Source: Spiroplasma endosymbiont of Diplazon laetatorius
Lineage (GTDB): Bacteria; Bacillota_I; Bacilli_A; Mycoplasmatales; Mycoplasmataceae
Length of the DNA: 64,000 bases
Assembly: GCF_964019625.1 (NCBI RefSeq)
Contig: NZ_OZ026458.1
Coordinates: forward strand, 186,001-250,000
Direction: 5' to 3'
Below the pieces are notes generated by a model. That model was given only the letters and a program-made list of their open reading frames with translations, had not been told where the DNA came from and made no database searches. Position numbers and translations under genes: made by a program. This document shows, piece after piece, positions 1 to 12,298 of this stretch; positions within the stretch are counted from its first letter, which is position 1; the number at the start of each line of letters is the position of its first letter.

Positions 1-1458
1 GCAAACGTATATTTAGCTTTAGATAATGATTTAGAAATAGTGCCAGTAATCAACAAAGTTGATCTACCAGCAGCAGAACCAGATAGAGTTAAAGAAGAAA
101 TTGAAAAAGTAATTGGAATTGATTGTTCAAATGCGCCAATGATTAGTGCAAAAACTGGTTTAAATGTTGAAGATGTATTAGAAGCTATTGTAAACTTCAT
201 TCCTTCTCCATTAGAAGCAGATGATTCAAAACCATTTAAGGCTTTAATATTTGATTCATATTATGACAAATATAGAGGTGTTATGGTTTCTGTAAGGGTT
301 ATGGATGGAACTTTAAAGGTTGGTCAAACAATTAAAATGATGCAATCAGGAGCAACTTACGAAGTAACAGAACTTGGAGTTAAAACACCGTTTGAAGTTA
401 AGAAAAATAGCTTAGAAGCTGGTGAAGTGGGTTGAATTGCAGCTTCTATTAAAACTGTAAGAGACGTACAAGTTGGAGATACAATAACAACAAAAGAAAA
501 TAGTGCAAAAGAAGCGTTGCCTGGTTATAAAAAACTTAATCCAATGGTATACTGTGGAATTTATCCAGTAGATACTGCAAGGTATAAAGATTTAAAAGAA
601 GCTTTGGAAAAAATATCTCTAAGTGATGCTAGTTTAGTTTATGAACCAGAAAGTTCACAATCACTTGGGTTTGGTTTCAGATGTGGATTTTTAGGATTAT
701 TGCATATGGACGTTATTCAAGAAAGACTTGAAAGAGAATATGACTTAACTTTAATTGCAACAGCACCTTCTGTAGTTTATAAAGTTACTCAAACAAACGA
801 TGAAATAATAGAAATTGATAACCCAGCATTTTTACCAGATCCTCAAAAAATTAAATCAATTGAAGAACCATTTGTAAAAGTGACAATCATGACACCCGAT
901 CAATATTTGGGTGATTTAATGAGTTTATGTCAAGATAAAAGAGGAAATTACATTGATATTGAATATATTGATGACACAAGAAGAACTCTTGTATATGAAA
1001 TGCCTTTAAATGAGATTGTTTTTGATTTCTTTAATAAATTAAAATCAATGTCAAAAGGTTATGCTTCATTCGACTATGAATTAATAGGTTACAAAGTTTC
1101 TAAACTTGTAAAAATGGATATTTTATTAAATGGAGATATTGTTGATGCTCTATCAACAATAGTCCATAAAGATTTTGCTCAAGGTAGAGGGAAAGTTTTA
1201 ACTGAAAAATTAAAAGAAATAATACCAAGACAAAACTTTGAAGTTCCTATTCAAGCTGCAATTGGTGGTAAAATCATTGCTCGTGAAACAATCAAAGCTA
1301 TGAGAAAAAATGTTCTTGCAAAATGTTATGGTGGAGATATTTCTCGTAAGAAAAAACTTTTAGAAAAACAAAAAGAAGGAAAGAAAAGAATGAAAGCCAT
1401 TGGTTCTGTTGAAGTGCCACAAGAAGCATTCATTGCTGTTCTTAAGTTGGATGATTAA
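1..1458 (+). CDS. lepA: Elongation factor 4 (LepA), 3' part
   Basis: Ribosome-associated GTPase that back-translocates stalled ribosomes. The window opens inside the G domain: the frame is open from base 1, and the NKVDLP guanine-specificity motif lies about 17 residues in. EF-Tu-like domain 2, domain 3 and the LepA-specific C-terminal domain follow. The C-terminal part carries family hallmarks such as [15 protein letters not shown] and an end rich in Lys and Arg. 485 residues are visible, against about 600 for a complete protein, so roughly 115 N-terminal residues lie upstream of the window. One in-frame TGA (433-435) falls where the family has Trp, which supports UGA=Trp. The stop overlaps the ATG cluster of the next gene, so the two are probably translationally coupled. 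Confidence 0.97.
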
Positions 1459-1459
1459 T

Positions 1460-1885
1460 ATGCAATTTTTAGTAGATTTTTCGACTGGTAACCCAGTTTT
1501 TGAACAAGCCAGTATAATTAGGGTTAAAGTTTTTTGTGAAGAACAAAAATACCCTTTATCAGAAGAAGTGGATGAACTAGATAAATCAAGTTTTCACGTT
1601 TTAGGTTTTTATGAAAATGAACCAGTAGCTTGTGCGAGAATACTTAAAAAAGATCAAGAATGATATCTTGGTAGAATAGCTGTTTTAAAAGAATTCAGAG
1701 GTAAAGGTTTAGGTTCTGAGCTAGTTAATTATTTGGTTGAATATTCAACAACTAAGTTAAATGCTGAAAAAATATACCTAAGTGCTCAAGAAACAGCAGT
1801 TAAATTATATGAAAAAGCAGGTTTTAAAATTATATCTGAACCCTTTTATGATGGTGCTATTAAACACTTCAAAATGGTTAGATAA
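1460..1885 (+). CDS. GNAT-family N-acetyltransferase
   Basis: Small acetyl-CoA-dependent acyltransferase of the GNAT superfamily, 141 residues. The acetyl-CoA pyrophosphate loop is visible in the middle (R-G-K-G-L-G-S, after the strand GRIAVLKEF), followed by the usual C-terminal motif ending in YEKAGF. The N-terminal half (VFCEEQKYPLSEEVDELD) resembles the ElaA/YjcF-like subgroup, whose substrates are poorly defined. The start is either ATG 1460 or ATG 1451. The second overlaps the lepA stop codon region, and either implies coupling to lepA. One TGA (1661-1663) reads as Trp. The acceptor cannot be told from the sequence. Confidence 0.85.
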
Positions 1886-1956
1886 AAATATTTAAACCTT
1901 TTTTTGTTTTAATTTGGTTAATAAAATTATATAATCTATATAAAGGTGGGTTTAAA

Positions 1957-2895
1957 ATGAGACGAGTTAGGGTTTGAAGATTCATAATAATGTCTATAAT
2001 ATCAATATGTCTTATTTTTGTTATACCCTGATTAAACGTTGCACAAACAGTTGATCAAAAATATTTAATATCTTTCTCTTCAGAAGGTTTTGATATAGTA
2101 ACTTTATTAATTTTAATAAGTGGTATTGCTTATTTAGGTGCTGGTTTTATGGCAAATGGTTTAAAAAATAGACCAGGTAAGGTATTTGGAGTTGTTAATG
2201 CCGTTATTGGTTTTGGGGTAATAATTTTATTATCATTCCATACATTTATGAAAGCAGAATATATTGGAATTAAAATGATATATTTCATGCCTTTATTTTC
2301 TTTATTAACAGTTGATTTGGTTTTAGCAATAATACATATTTCAATTAAACCAGGTGTTCAACAAGTCCAACAAGTTCAACAAGCACAAGCTGTTGAAGGT
2401 CACCAATTTTCAAATAATCAAAATGATTCTTCAAGTGTAAATATTAATACACCACAAACTCAAGATGTTTCTGAATTGAAAAATAAAATTTTAAATATGA
2501 AAAGTGGATTGAGTAAATCATATGAAGAAGCTATCGATGAAATCGAAAGAACAGGAGCTTTAAGTGGGCTAGATATGTCTGATTTATTAAAAGATGATAG
2601 TGAAAAATCTGAAAATAGAATAATACCTTACTCAGTTGAAGAACAACAATATTATCAACAACCACAACAAAGACAACCAGAACCTCAATATTATCAACCA
2701 AATCAACCACAACAAAGACAACCAGAACCATATGAACCAACTCACTTCACTCCAAGAAGAGAACAAAATTCAAATGTTCAAGATCCACTAGCAAATTCTT
2801 CTAGTGATTATGAGAGTATCCATTCTTCAAGTCTTTCAAGAAAAGATTATAAATATACTTCAAGAAGAAATGATATTGATGAAAATAAACATTAG
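1957..2895 (+). CDS. Membrane protein with Gln/Pro-rich cytoplasmic tail
   Basis: Unrecognised protein of 312 residues. The first 130 residues hold about four hydrophobic segments and the rest is a long hydrophilic tail. The tail starts with a run of Val-Gln-Gln units. At about residues 228-262 it carries two imperfect copies of a Gln/Pro/Tyr-rich unit (QQRQPEP), then Ser-rich and basic sequence. A strong ribosome binding site (AAAGGTGGG, 1942-1950) precedes the ATG. It is not clearly coupled to the acetyltransferase and ends in its own terminator. Low-complexity tails on small membrane proteins are common in mollicutes and may contact cytoskeletal or surface partners, but no function can be assigned. 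Confidence 0.8.
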
Positions 2896-2931
2896 AGAAT
2901 TTAAACATAATATTGTTTAAATTCTTTTTTA
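2896..2931 (+). terminator. Rho-independent terminator
   Basis: Perfect 12-bp stem (2896-2907 with 2914-2925), six-base loop and a T tract, directly after the preceding stop codon. Confidence 0.88.
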
Positions 2932-2958
2932 TATAAAATTAGATTGTTAGGTGAGAAT

Positions 2959-3834
2959 ATGAAAAAAGTAAAAGAAAAAAAAGATAAGAAAAAATTAAAA
3001 AAACTGAACTTCAGAAACTTTAAAACTGGGTCAGTTATTTTTATGGTTTTATTGTCAATTTTTAGAATAGCTATGATAGTTTTTTGATTAGTTTCACCAG
3101 TAATATTAGCAATAGCAATCGGATTTGATGCAGGAATAGAAAATCTAATTAAATATATATGAGCACTTATATTGAATGATGGTAACGTAACAAATGCAAC
3201 CACAATAACAATAAATGTAGCTGCTCCCTTAATTTGATTTTTAGCTCTTTTAATAACTTTGGGTGGAATTGTTAAACCTTTTTATAATAAAAGACTTTGA
3301 AGAGAAAGAGGTTACATGGCTTTTAACTTTATATTTTGATCTGTTCTATTGATTGCAATAATATATGGTATTAAATTCACAATACCTTTTTACCAAAAAG
3401 GTGAAGGTACAAGTATTACTCAAGGTGATGCTATATATTTAGCTTGAAGGTCTCTTAATGAAAACTTCAACCCTTTTAGTGGTTGGATGATAGCTTTACA
3501 ATGTATGCATCTTATACTAATTATTTTTGGTATATTCTCTATATTTGAAGCTCACATGGTTAGAAAAATGAAATTAGATTATAGTGACTTTTTAGTTAGA
3601 GAAACTAACCAAAGAAGTTTGGTAAATCAAGTTATTGAAGGAAAAATAGAGTTTGGAGAATTTAATCCAGATGAAGTTGATAAAGAAATAAAAAGAATAA
3701 AAAAAGAAACTATAGCAGAAGAAAAAAGAATAAAATTTGAAGCTATGCAAAAAGCAGAAGAAGAAAGAATAAATAGAAAAAATGCTAAAAAAGAACGAAA
3801 ATCAAAAGGTAAAAAAGGAAGTAAAAATCAATAA
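2959..3834 (+). CDS. Polytopic membrane protein with Lys/Glu-rich C-terminus
   Basis: Unrecognised protein of 291 residues. It opens with a very basic stretch (MKKVKEKKDKKKLKKLNF) and then has four to five hydrophobic segments between about residues 28 and 195. After residue 215 comes a charged, probably helical or coiled-coil tail ending in poly-Lys-rich sequence. Trp is encoded several times by TGA and once by TGG (3484-3486), one of the few TGG codons in the window. Its 3' end overlaps or abuts the YgjP-type gene, so the two are likely co-transcribed. No family function is recognised. Confidence 0.78.
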
Positions 3835-4486
3835 AACCTTAAGTTACAAAGGTCAAAAAATTGATTATTTTTTAACTTTAAGAGACCAAAAATACATAAG
3901 ACTAAAATTAGAAGAAACCGAAATATATGTATCTGCTCCATATCAAGTATATGATTGAGAAATTGAACAATTAATTTACAAAAATATGAATAAAATACAA
4001 AGAATAATAGAGTATAAGGAAAAAAATAAAGTTTATTCAATTGAAGAAGGTTTTATAAAAATTAATAATGAAAAAATTAAAGTAAATTTTAAAGAAGAAA
4101 TTGATCTAAAAGATAAATTAAGTTTTAAAAAATATGAAGAAGATCAAGAAACTGTGCAAAAAATGTACAAAAAAATAGCTTTAAACTACTCTGAATACTT
4201 CACTGAAGTTATAGAAAAATACAAAAAAATAATGGAGTTAGATTTTAAAAATTTAACAATTAGAGTTATGAAGGGAAAATGAGGGGTTTGTTACCCTGAA
4301 AAATCCAAAATAGTTCTAAATACACGTTTGATCCACTTTCCAAAACAAGCATTAGAATATGTTGTTGTTCATGAATTGAGCCATTTAATCCATAAAAATC
4401 ATTCAAAAGATTTTTGAAGACATGTTGAAAGATATATGCCAAATTACAAAAACATAAGTGAAATTTTAAAAGTAAATGTTTTATAA
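3782..4486 (+). CDS. YgjP/SprT-like metal-dependent hydrolase
   Basis: Member of the YgjP (DUF45, SprT/M48-like) family of small zinc hydrolases; the substrate is not established. Visible hallmarks are a WGVCYP segment, conserved NTRL(I)HFP, then the zinc motif HELSH at about residues 197-201, with a downstream NHSKDFW that provides the third ligand. The N-terminal half has the usual beta-rich YgjP pattern ending in VSAP. The start is uncertain. The only in-frame ATG upstream is 3782, overlapping the previous gene by 53 bases, and an initiation codon closer to 3827 next to an AGGAAG is possible. Length from 3782 is 234 residues. Confidence 0.82.
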
Positions 4487-4516
4487 AGTATAATAATCAT
4501 ATGGAGAAATAAAAAC

Positions 4517-5500
4517 ATGGGATGAAGACGAGAGTTTAAAAAAATGAAAAAAGAGAGTGAAAAGAAATCTAATATTTTTGATTACTCAGATGGAATATCA
4601 AGCAATATTATTTGAAACAGATCAATGAACTCAGCCAATCATTGAGTTATTGACACACTCTTATCAGAAATCTCACGTTTCAACAAGGAAATAAAAGAAA
4701 TACTAAGTATTCAAGAACTTCCTGATCAATTAGGTAATTATTCTTGAAAAATAGAGTCAATTTCTACTAATGAAGATTTTTATTCTTATCCTATGGCAAG
4801 TTATTTTAAAGAAACATATAATAGCATTTCAAATAAACTAGGGAGCTATGAAGCTGCCTTAATAGTTGCTAGTTTAAGTAAATTTGCATACTATACAACT
4901 GAAAAATTCTGAAAAGTATTCAACTATACTTTTGCAAATAAAAGTATAAATGAAAAACCATTATTAAGAGTTTTTGAAGTTATGCAAAGAACGGCAATAG
5001 ATTCTATAAATGGAATTATTGATAAATCTTTCTTGCTTATTGATAAAAAACAAATTGATCCATATAAACATCATTTATTAATTGAAGAAATAATTGATTT
5101 AGGAGACGATTTCACTTATCACTGATCAAGAATGTTAGATCAAGTTGTTGATTTAACGGTTGAAACATTTGTTTTCCAAAATGAGTATGGTCAAACAAAT
5201 TCATCAAGTTACTCATCAACATATTCTGATTTCTTTGCAAATGATGATGAAGATGATTTTGATGGTTTCTTTGAAAAAACTAAAACAATGGTATTCAATG
5301 ATGAAGTTAATGATGCATTCAATTACTTTGGAATATCAAAAATGGCAAAACCAGATGAATTCAAAAAGATTTATAGAAAAATGGCAAAACAATTCCATCC
5401 GGATTTAAATCCAGATCCTTCAGCAGCTATTGAAATGAAAAAAATCAATATGTTTAAAGAAATTGTTGAGCAATATTATGATAAATACGACATAGTTTAG
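4517..5500 (+). CDS. C-terminal J-domain protein (DnaJ-like co-chaperone)
   Basis: 327 residues. The last ~65 form a J domain with the diagnostic HPD tripeptide at 294-296 (KQFHPDLN), preceded by basic helix II residues (KKIYRKMAK). The 200-residue N-terminal region is helical and unrecognised. Between them is a Ser/Asp/Phe-rich linker (about 225-255). There are no Cys-rich zinc fingers or G/F substrate domain as in DnaJ, so this is a specialised J protein expected to recruit DnaK through HPD. It is the first gene of a tight four-gene row (gaps of 18, -1 and 17 bases), which suggests the unknown proteins downstream are partners or clients. A TATAAT at 4489-4494 could be its promoter. Confidence 0.85.
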
Positions 5501-5518
5501 AAAAAGAGGTTTATATTT

Positions 5519-6214
5519 ATGCAAAAAAAAGTTTGAGATAATTTATTCGAGTCATCACAAAATCTAATAGCAAATTTTTCAGAGAATCAAGAAAAGCTTC
5601 TTTTATCTGTGAAAAGTTTTAGTGATAATCTAGTGGCCTTTTCTGAAGTTTATTTTTCAGACAGAGAAGAGTTTTTTAAATTTCTAAGAACTAAATATAA
5701 TAATTTTTATTTACAAGCAACTTCAATAGTTTCTAGTGCAGACTCAGTTTCTGTAATAATGCAACTTAATGAAGGTGTAAATGATTATTTAATATTAATA
5801 AACTTGTTCAGACAATTATTAGTTACTTTAGATGCTCTTACAAGTGATTACTGATTAAGAGTTGGAGAAAAAGTAAAAGACGCCAAATTTATAAAAATGG
5901 TTATTGGTCTTTCAAACGAAGCTAGGTTTGAAAATGACTCTGAGGTGTCAGGGTTTGTTTTAAAAACTTTAGAAAAAAACAGAATTAAAGAAAATGATTT
6001 CTTTAAAAACTGTATGAATAAAGAGTTGTGAAGTGAAATAAAGTTATTAGAAGAAAAAATACTTAATAAACCAGATGGAGATTTTGAATACTTTAAAGAA
6101 TTACTTTCAAAATCAGAGCACCTAGCAGATGATATGGTTATAAATTTATGAGCTGTTTTAGCAATAAATATAAGTTATTTAGAATTTTTAAATGACATAG
6201 TGGGTGAAAATTAA
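5519..6214 (+). CDS. Hypothetical helical protein, J-domain operon
   Basis: Unrecognised soluble protein of 231 residues, predominantly helical by composition, with no membrane segment or known motif. The start ATG follows AAGAGG at a slightly long distance. Its stop (TAATG) overlaps the ATG of the next gene by one base, a strong sign of coupled translation and stoichiometric expression with that gene. Three TGA codons read as Trp. It sits between the C-terminal J-domain protein and two further unknown proteins, so a role with DnaK/J-mediated remodelling is a contextual inference only. Confidence 0.75.
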
Positions 6215-7026
6215 TGATTATAAAAGAGTATGAAGACTATAGTTTTATACAAAATGATTTAATTAGCAAAGAAATGTTTATATTGTATTCAATATTTGGA
6301 GAAGAAAGCAAATTTTTAAAAGCTATTCAACAAGAATGGTTTGAATCAAAAGATATTGAAAAATTTAGAGAATTTATAGAGTATAAATTTGAAGAAATAG
6401 AGATTAAACAAAAACCTCAAGTGGATAGAGATAGTTTGAGTTGCTTGTTAAGAATGATGTCTATTTGTGACAGTTTCTATGAGTATGAATTTATTTATGA
6501 ATCAACAAGAGTTCTTTTCTTGGATAGTAAAAAAGAGACTATAAATAATTTAAAACCATATGAATATGCTTTTAAAGAGTTTATTGATTTAAATTACAAC
6601 AGTTTTATAGAAGAGCTTGAAACACTAACTATTTCAAATAAATACTTGGCTATTGTAAATGATATTAAAAAAACAATTAACAGAATATTTGAAATAAATG
6701 ATTTTGGGTTAGTTGTGAAAGAAACTTACAAGGTTAACGATTTAATGAGTGATCTTTTAGATATATTAGAAGATGACGAAGATAATACTTTTGAGTTTGG
6801 AACAGATGCAGAAGTTATTTTATATAATTTTGCAATTTATCATTCTACTAAGATATATTTTTCTTTACTATTAAGAGAATACATAATATTAGAAGAAGAA
6901 AGAATACAAGGAACAGTGATTGAAGAATTTAAACCTTTAATTGAAGAAGAAGAATTAAGAATGTCTGAAACAAAAATAATATCAGACCAAAGTAAAGAAA
7001 TTTTTTACAAGACTTTAAAAAATTAA
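6214..7026 (+). CDS. Hypothetical acidic helical protein, J-domain operon
   Basis: Unrecognised soluble protein of 270 residues, acidic and rich in Phe, Tyr, Ile and Glu. It carries an acidic patch (EDDEDN) near residues 189-195 and an acidic C-terminal helix. There are no Trp codons and no known catalytic motif. It shares one base with the stop of the gene before it and is 17 bases from the next, so it belongs to the same transcript as the J-domain gene at 4517. No function is assigned. Confidence 0.75.
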   Translation: MIIKEYEDYSFIQNDLISKEMFILYSIFGEESKFLKAIQQEWFESKDIEKFREFIEYKFEEIEIKQKPQVDRDSLSCLLRMMSICDSFYEYEFIYESTRVLFLDSKKETINNLKPYEYAFKEFIDLNYNSFIEELETLTISNKYLAIVNDIKKTINRIFEINDFGLVVKETYKVNDLMSDLLDILEDDEDNTFEFGTDAEVILYNFAIYHSTKIYFSLLLREYIILEEERIQGTVIEEFKPLIEEEELRMSETKIISDQSKEIFYKTLKN

Positions 7027-7043
7027 GAATAGGAGTTGAGTTT

Positions 7044-7490
7044 ATGGAACAACATTTAAAATATCCTTTTTGTTGTGCAGAAGACTCAACTTTATTTTCA
7101 ACTTTATTAGAAAATTACATCAAATTAAGAAAAAAAGAAGAAGGAATAGTAATAATAAACAAAGACTTTAAATTATATAAAGAACTTACAAAAACTAATC
7201 TAAAAGTTATTTTGGAAAGTGAAAAAAATAGTATAAGTAAGTGAAACGATAACTTAATTGTTGATCTTGAAAAAAAGCTTTGAAGTATAGCAAGTTTAAT
7301 GTTTATTTATTATGTATTTTATGTTTTTGAAATAAAAATAGATAAAGAAACTGAGGACAACTTTGAATATCTAAAAGATCAAAGTATTAATCTTCACAAT
7401 TCTGTTGGTACAGAAAAGATTAAAACGGCATTTAAATTAATTTTTCAAATTATTGAAGATATTTCAAAAATGAAAAGTGTAAATATTTAA
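7044..7490 (+). CDS. Hypothetical protein, last gene of J-domain operon
   Basis: Small protein of 148 residues. It has a Cys-Cys pair near the N-terminus (PFCCAED) and one moderately hydrophobic aromatic-rich stretch around residues 84-93 (LMFIYYVFYVF). This could be a buried helix or a short membrane segment. GGAGTTGAG precedes the ATG. Two TGA codons are read as Trp. It closes the four-gene row that starts at 4517 and is followed by a terminator. No family is recognised. Confidence 0.72.
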
Positions 7491-7528
7491 AAAGAGCCAC
7501 TTTGTTTTATATATTGTGGTTCTTTTAA
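7491..7528 (+). terminator. Rho-independent terminator
   Basis: Stem AAAGAGCCAC with GTGGTTCTTT (one G-T pair), AT-rich loop, then T-rich sequence. Confidence 0.75.
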
Positions 7529-7613
7529 TAAATAAATTAACTTATTTGTTGGTATAACATTTAAATATTTGGTATTATCAATAGGTTATTAAATTATTAA
7601 GTAGGAGAAAATC

Positions 7614-9437
7614 ATGGATAAAAAAATAATAAATATAGCAGTTATTGCTCACGTTGATGCCGGAAAATCTACATTAGTTGATGCTTTTTTAAGTCAATCA
7701 AACGTTTTTAGAGCAAACGAAGAAGTTAAAGAACAAGTTATGGATAGTAATGATCAAGAAAGAGAACGTGGAATTACAATCTACTCAAAAAACTGTGCGA
7801 TTGAATATAACGGATACAAAATCAACATAGTTGATACTCCTGGCCATGCTGACTTTTCAAGTGAAGTTGAACGTATTATGAAAACTGTTGATACAGTTAT
7901 CTTATTAGTTGACTCTGCAGAAGGACCAATGCCTCAAACAAGATTCGTTTTATCAAAAGCTTTAGAATTAGGTTTAAGACCAATTTTATTAGTTAACAAA
8001 ATTGATAAAAAAGACCAAAGAGCATTAGAAGTTGTTGATGAAGTTCTTGAATTATTTATGGAACTTGATGCAAATGATGAACAAATTGAATTCCCTTCAT
8101 TATTTGGAACAGCTCGTGATGGTATTGTTCAATACTCAATGGAAGAAACAAGTGACAACTTAGTTCCTTTATTTGAAACAATTATTAAACAAGTAGGAAA
8201 TTACCCAATTGAATTAGCTCAAGAACCAGTTCAATTACAAATTTCATCACTTGCATATGATTCATTTATTGGAAGATTAGGAATCGGAAGACTATTTAAA
8301 GGTGTTCTAAAAGAAGGGCAACAAGTTGCTATTTCTAAAAATGATGGAACAGTTACAAAAGGAAAAATTACTGGATTATTTATATATGAAGGACTAAAAA
8401 GAGTTGCTGTAAAAGAAGCTCAAGCTGGAGAAATCGTAGTTATTTCAGGAATTAGTGACTTAACAATTGGAGATACTGTTTGTGAACCAGATAAAATTGA
8501 TGCATTGCCACCAATTGTTATTGAAGAGCCGACAATGAGTATGAACTTCTTAGTTAATACTTCACCATTCGCTGGTAGAGTTGGTAAATATGTTACTACA
8601 AGAAATATCAAAGAAAGATTAGACAAAGAGTTAGAAGTTAACGTTGGATTAAGAGTAGAACCTTTATCAGATTCATCTGCTGATGGATTTAAAGTTTTAG
8701 GTAGAGGTGAACTTCACTTATCTGTTCTAATTGAAACAATGAGAAGAGAAGGATTTGAATTAGGAATCTCAAGACCTGAAGTTGTTGTTAGAGTTGATGA
8801 AAAAGGTAACAAATTAGAACCTATGGAAAAAGTTATTATTGACGTTCCAACAGAATTTTCTGGAACAGTTATTAATAAATTAAACCTAAGAAAAGGTATG
8901 ATGGCTGACATGGATTCAGATGGTGTAAGAGATAAAGTTACTTACCACATACCAACAAGAGGATTAATCGGATTTAAATCAGAATTTACTAACGATACTC
9001 GTGGTGAAGGGGTTATGGTTAAATCAAGTATTGGTTATGAAGAATACAAAGGTAAAATTGAAGGAAGACAAAATGGTACTTTAGTTTCAATGGCTAATGG
9101 AGTTACACTTCCTTACGCTTTAAATAACCTTGAAGAAAGAGGAATCTTATTCGTAGGTCCTCAAACAGAAGTTTATGACGGAATGATCGTTGGATTACAC
9201 TCAAGAGATAACGACTTAAATGTTAACCCAACAACTGGTAAAAAATTAACTAATACTAGATCATCAGGAAATGATGACTCAGTTAAGTTAACACCACCAA
9301 GAAAATTCACTCTTGAAGAAGCTTTAGAATTTATCGAATGAGATGAACTAGTAGAGGTTACTCCTGAAGATATCAGATTGAGAAAAAAATGACTTTCAGA
9401 AAATGAAAGAAAACAACATAGAAATGACCCACACTAG
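7614..9437 (+). CDS. typA: Ribosome-associated GTPase TypA/BipA
   Basis: Translational GTPase of the EF-G-like superfamily that acts in 50S assembly and stress adaptation. The G1 motif AHVDAGKST lies at residues 10-18. The switch region with RGITI, the G3 motif DTPGHADF and the G4 motif NKID follow, then EF-Tu-like domain 2 and a C-terminal domain with the TypA-typical stretch [11 protein letters not shown]. Length is 607 residues, as usual for the family. Three TGA codons near the C-terminus read as Trp, and without that the protein would lose its last 30 residues. GTAGGAG lies just before the ATG. It is monocistronic, with a terminator downstream. Confidence 0.97.
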
Positions 9438-9440
9438 TAA

Positions 9441-9467
9441 AAAAATTCCAATATGGAATTTTTTTTT
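9441..9467 (+). terminator. Rho-independent terminator
   Basis: Ten-base stem AAAAATTCCA/TGGAATTTTT with a three-base loop and a T run, just after typA. Confidence 0.88.
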
Positions 9468-9539
9468 GAAAAAAGTTCCAACTTAATATGAAAAAAATTC
9501 TTAATAATATAGAAAAATAAGTTTATTATAGAAGTATAA

Positions 9540-10904
<1,365 letters not shown>

Positions 10905-10912
10905 TTTTTACT

Positions 10913-10937
10913 CGAACCACTTTGTGGTTCGTTTTTT
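10913..10937 (+). terminator. Rho-independent terminator
   Basis: Perfect CGAACCAC/GTGGTTCG stem with a TTT loop and six T, nine bases after the eno stop. Confidence 0.92.
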
Positions 10938-10962
10938 ATTTATAATTAAATAAGGTGATTAC

Positions 10963-11847
10963 ATGTTTGTAAATAAAAAGAAAACTATTTTTAGCATCTT
11001 TACTCTAACACTATTTTCTATAGTTTTTTTAATATCTAGTTTCTATGATTTAAAAATAGCTAAATCTATTGATACTAGCTTAAAAGATAATTTATTTTTT
11101 AATTTTTTAGATGGTTTTGCTGTATTTTTATTTTTAATACCTCTATTTTGAGTTGGTTTAATATATTTGTCAAAATGACTTATTATAAAAAACACCTTAA
11201 TCAAATCAATAACGTTTATTGGTTTTTATGTAATTTTTATAGTTTTCTCATTTTTATTGTTATATTTTATTTCTAAAAATAAAGAGGGTGTATCTTTTTT
11301 GGGTTACCAATTCGCAACCTTCATATTTTTGACTTTAATTTTATTGGTTATAACAATTATTTGTACTAAAAATATTTTGTTACAAAGAAGTGAGGAGATA
11401 GATAATCTTGTAAAGATGGCAAATACAACTTTAATTTTTATGATTATGATTTGATTGATATGTACTGGAATGAAATACATTTTTGGTAGAAATAGACCAG
11501 AAAATGTTTTAGGTTTAAATGCTAATTTTCAATTTCCTTTTCAAATAAATTTCAAAAGAACATCAAATAGTACAAGTTTCCCATCTGGTCATACAACTTC
11601 TGCTTGTCAATTATTATTTTTAGGATATTTTTGTAATATTAAAAAAACAAATAAAGGTTTGATTTTAAAAAGTACAATATTAACATTAGTAGGTATTCTT
11701 GTTATAACTATGGGGATATCTAGATTGGCACTGCAAAGACACTTTTTAACAGATATTCTATTATCTATGTTTATATCTGGATTAAGTTATTATTTTGCAC
11801 CAATAATATTAGAAAAATTAAGTAGGAGAATTAAGAAAAATGGCTAA
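10963..11847 (+). CDS. PAP2-family membrane phosphatase
   Basis: Integral membrane phosphatase of the type 2 phosphatidic acid phosphatase superfamily, 294 residues with about six hydrophobic segments. The three catalytic motifs are present: K-x6-RP as KYIFGRNRP (about 171-179), PSGH as FPSGHTTSA, and SR-x5-H-x3-D as SRLALQRHFLTD. The likely substrate is a lipid phosphate such as phosphatidic acid, phosphatidylglycerol phosphate or undecaprenyl diphosphate; which one cannot be told. The first two membrane segments precede an unusual loop. The stop lies 8 bases inside ruvX, and the ruvX ribosome binding site TAGGAGA lies within this gene, so the two are coupled. Confidence 0.9.
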
Positions 11848-12262
11848 ATATATAGGTTTAGATTTGGGAAGTAAAACAGTAGGTATAGCAACAAGTGAAG
11901 GTTATTTTTCAAACCCAAAAGAAACTATAAGGTTTCAAGAAAATAACTTTGAAGATGGTGTTATTAAATTAAATTCATTTTTAAAAAAAGAAGGATTTGA
12001 AAAAATAATTATTGGTTATCCAAAAAATATGGACGGATCAACAGGGCATAGAGTCGAAATGGTTGAAGACTTTATAACAGTTATGATTGATCAAAAAGTA
12101 GTAAATGAAGATCAAATAGAGAGAGTTGATGAACGTTTAACTACAAGAATGGCAAAACAAGTTATGATTTCAGCAGATTTAAGTAGAAAAAAACAAAAAG
12201 AAAACAAAGATCAAGTGGCTGCCAAATTAATTTTAGAAACATATCTTAACTCAATTAAGTAA
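11840..12262 (+). CDS. ruvX: RuvX/YqgF pre-16S rRNA nuclease family protein
   Basis: RNase H-fold protein of 140 residues, full length for the family. The first catalytic Asp lies in GLDLGSKTVGIA, the conserved glycine-rich strand is IIIGYPKNMDGSTG, and ERL(T)T plus the C-terminal KDQVAAKLILETYL Asp and Ala-Ala pattern match YqgF. In E. coli it is linked to 16S rRNA 5' processing, and was earlier called a Holliday junction resolvase. It overlaps the PAP2 gene by 8 bases. A TATAAT at 12266-12271 after it may serve hpt. Confidence 0.95.
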   Translation: MAKYIGLDLGSKTVGIATSEGYFSNPKETIRFQENNFEDGVIKLNSFLKKEGFEKIIIGYPKNMDGSTGHRVEMVEDFITVMIDQKVVNEDQIERVDERLTTRMAKQVMISADLSRKKQKENKDQVAAKLILETYLNSIK

Positions 12263-12298
12263 GTATATAATTAATTTGTATACAAAGTGGAGGTATCA

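Noticed and set aside
2531-2740. Minus-strand ORF opposite the Gln/Pro-rich tail
   Set aside because: It is a shadow of the CAA/CCA repeats, with Val/Leu-rich nonsense sequence and no start signal.
5160-5408. Overlapping frame in the J-domain gene
   Set aside because: It is an alternative frame of a clearly conserved J domain.
12287-12298. GTG start giving a longer Hpt
   Set aside because: The GTG lies inside the GGAGG ribosome binding site of ATG 12299.
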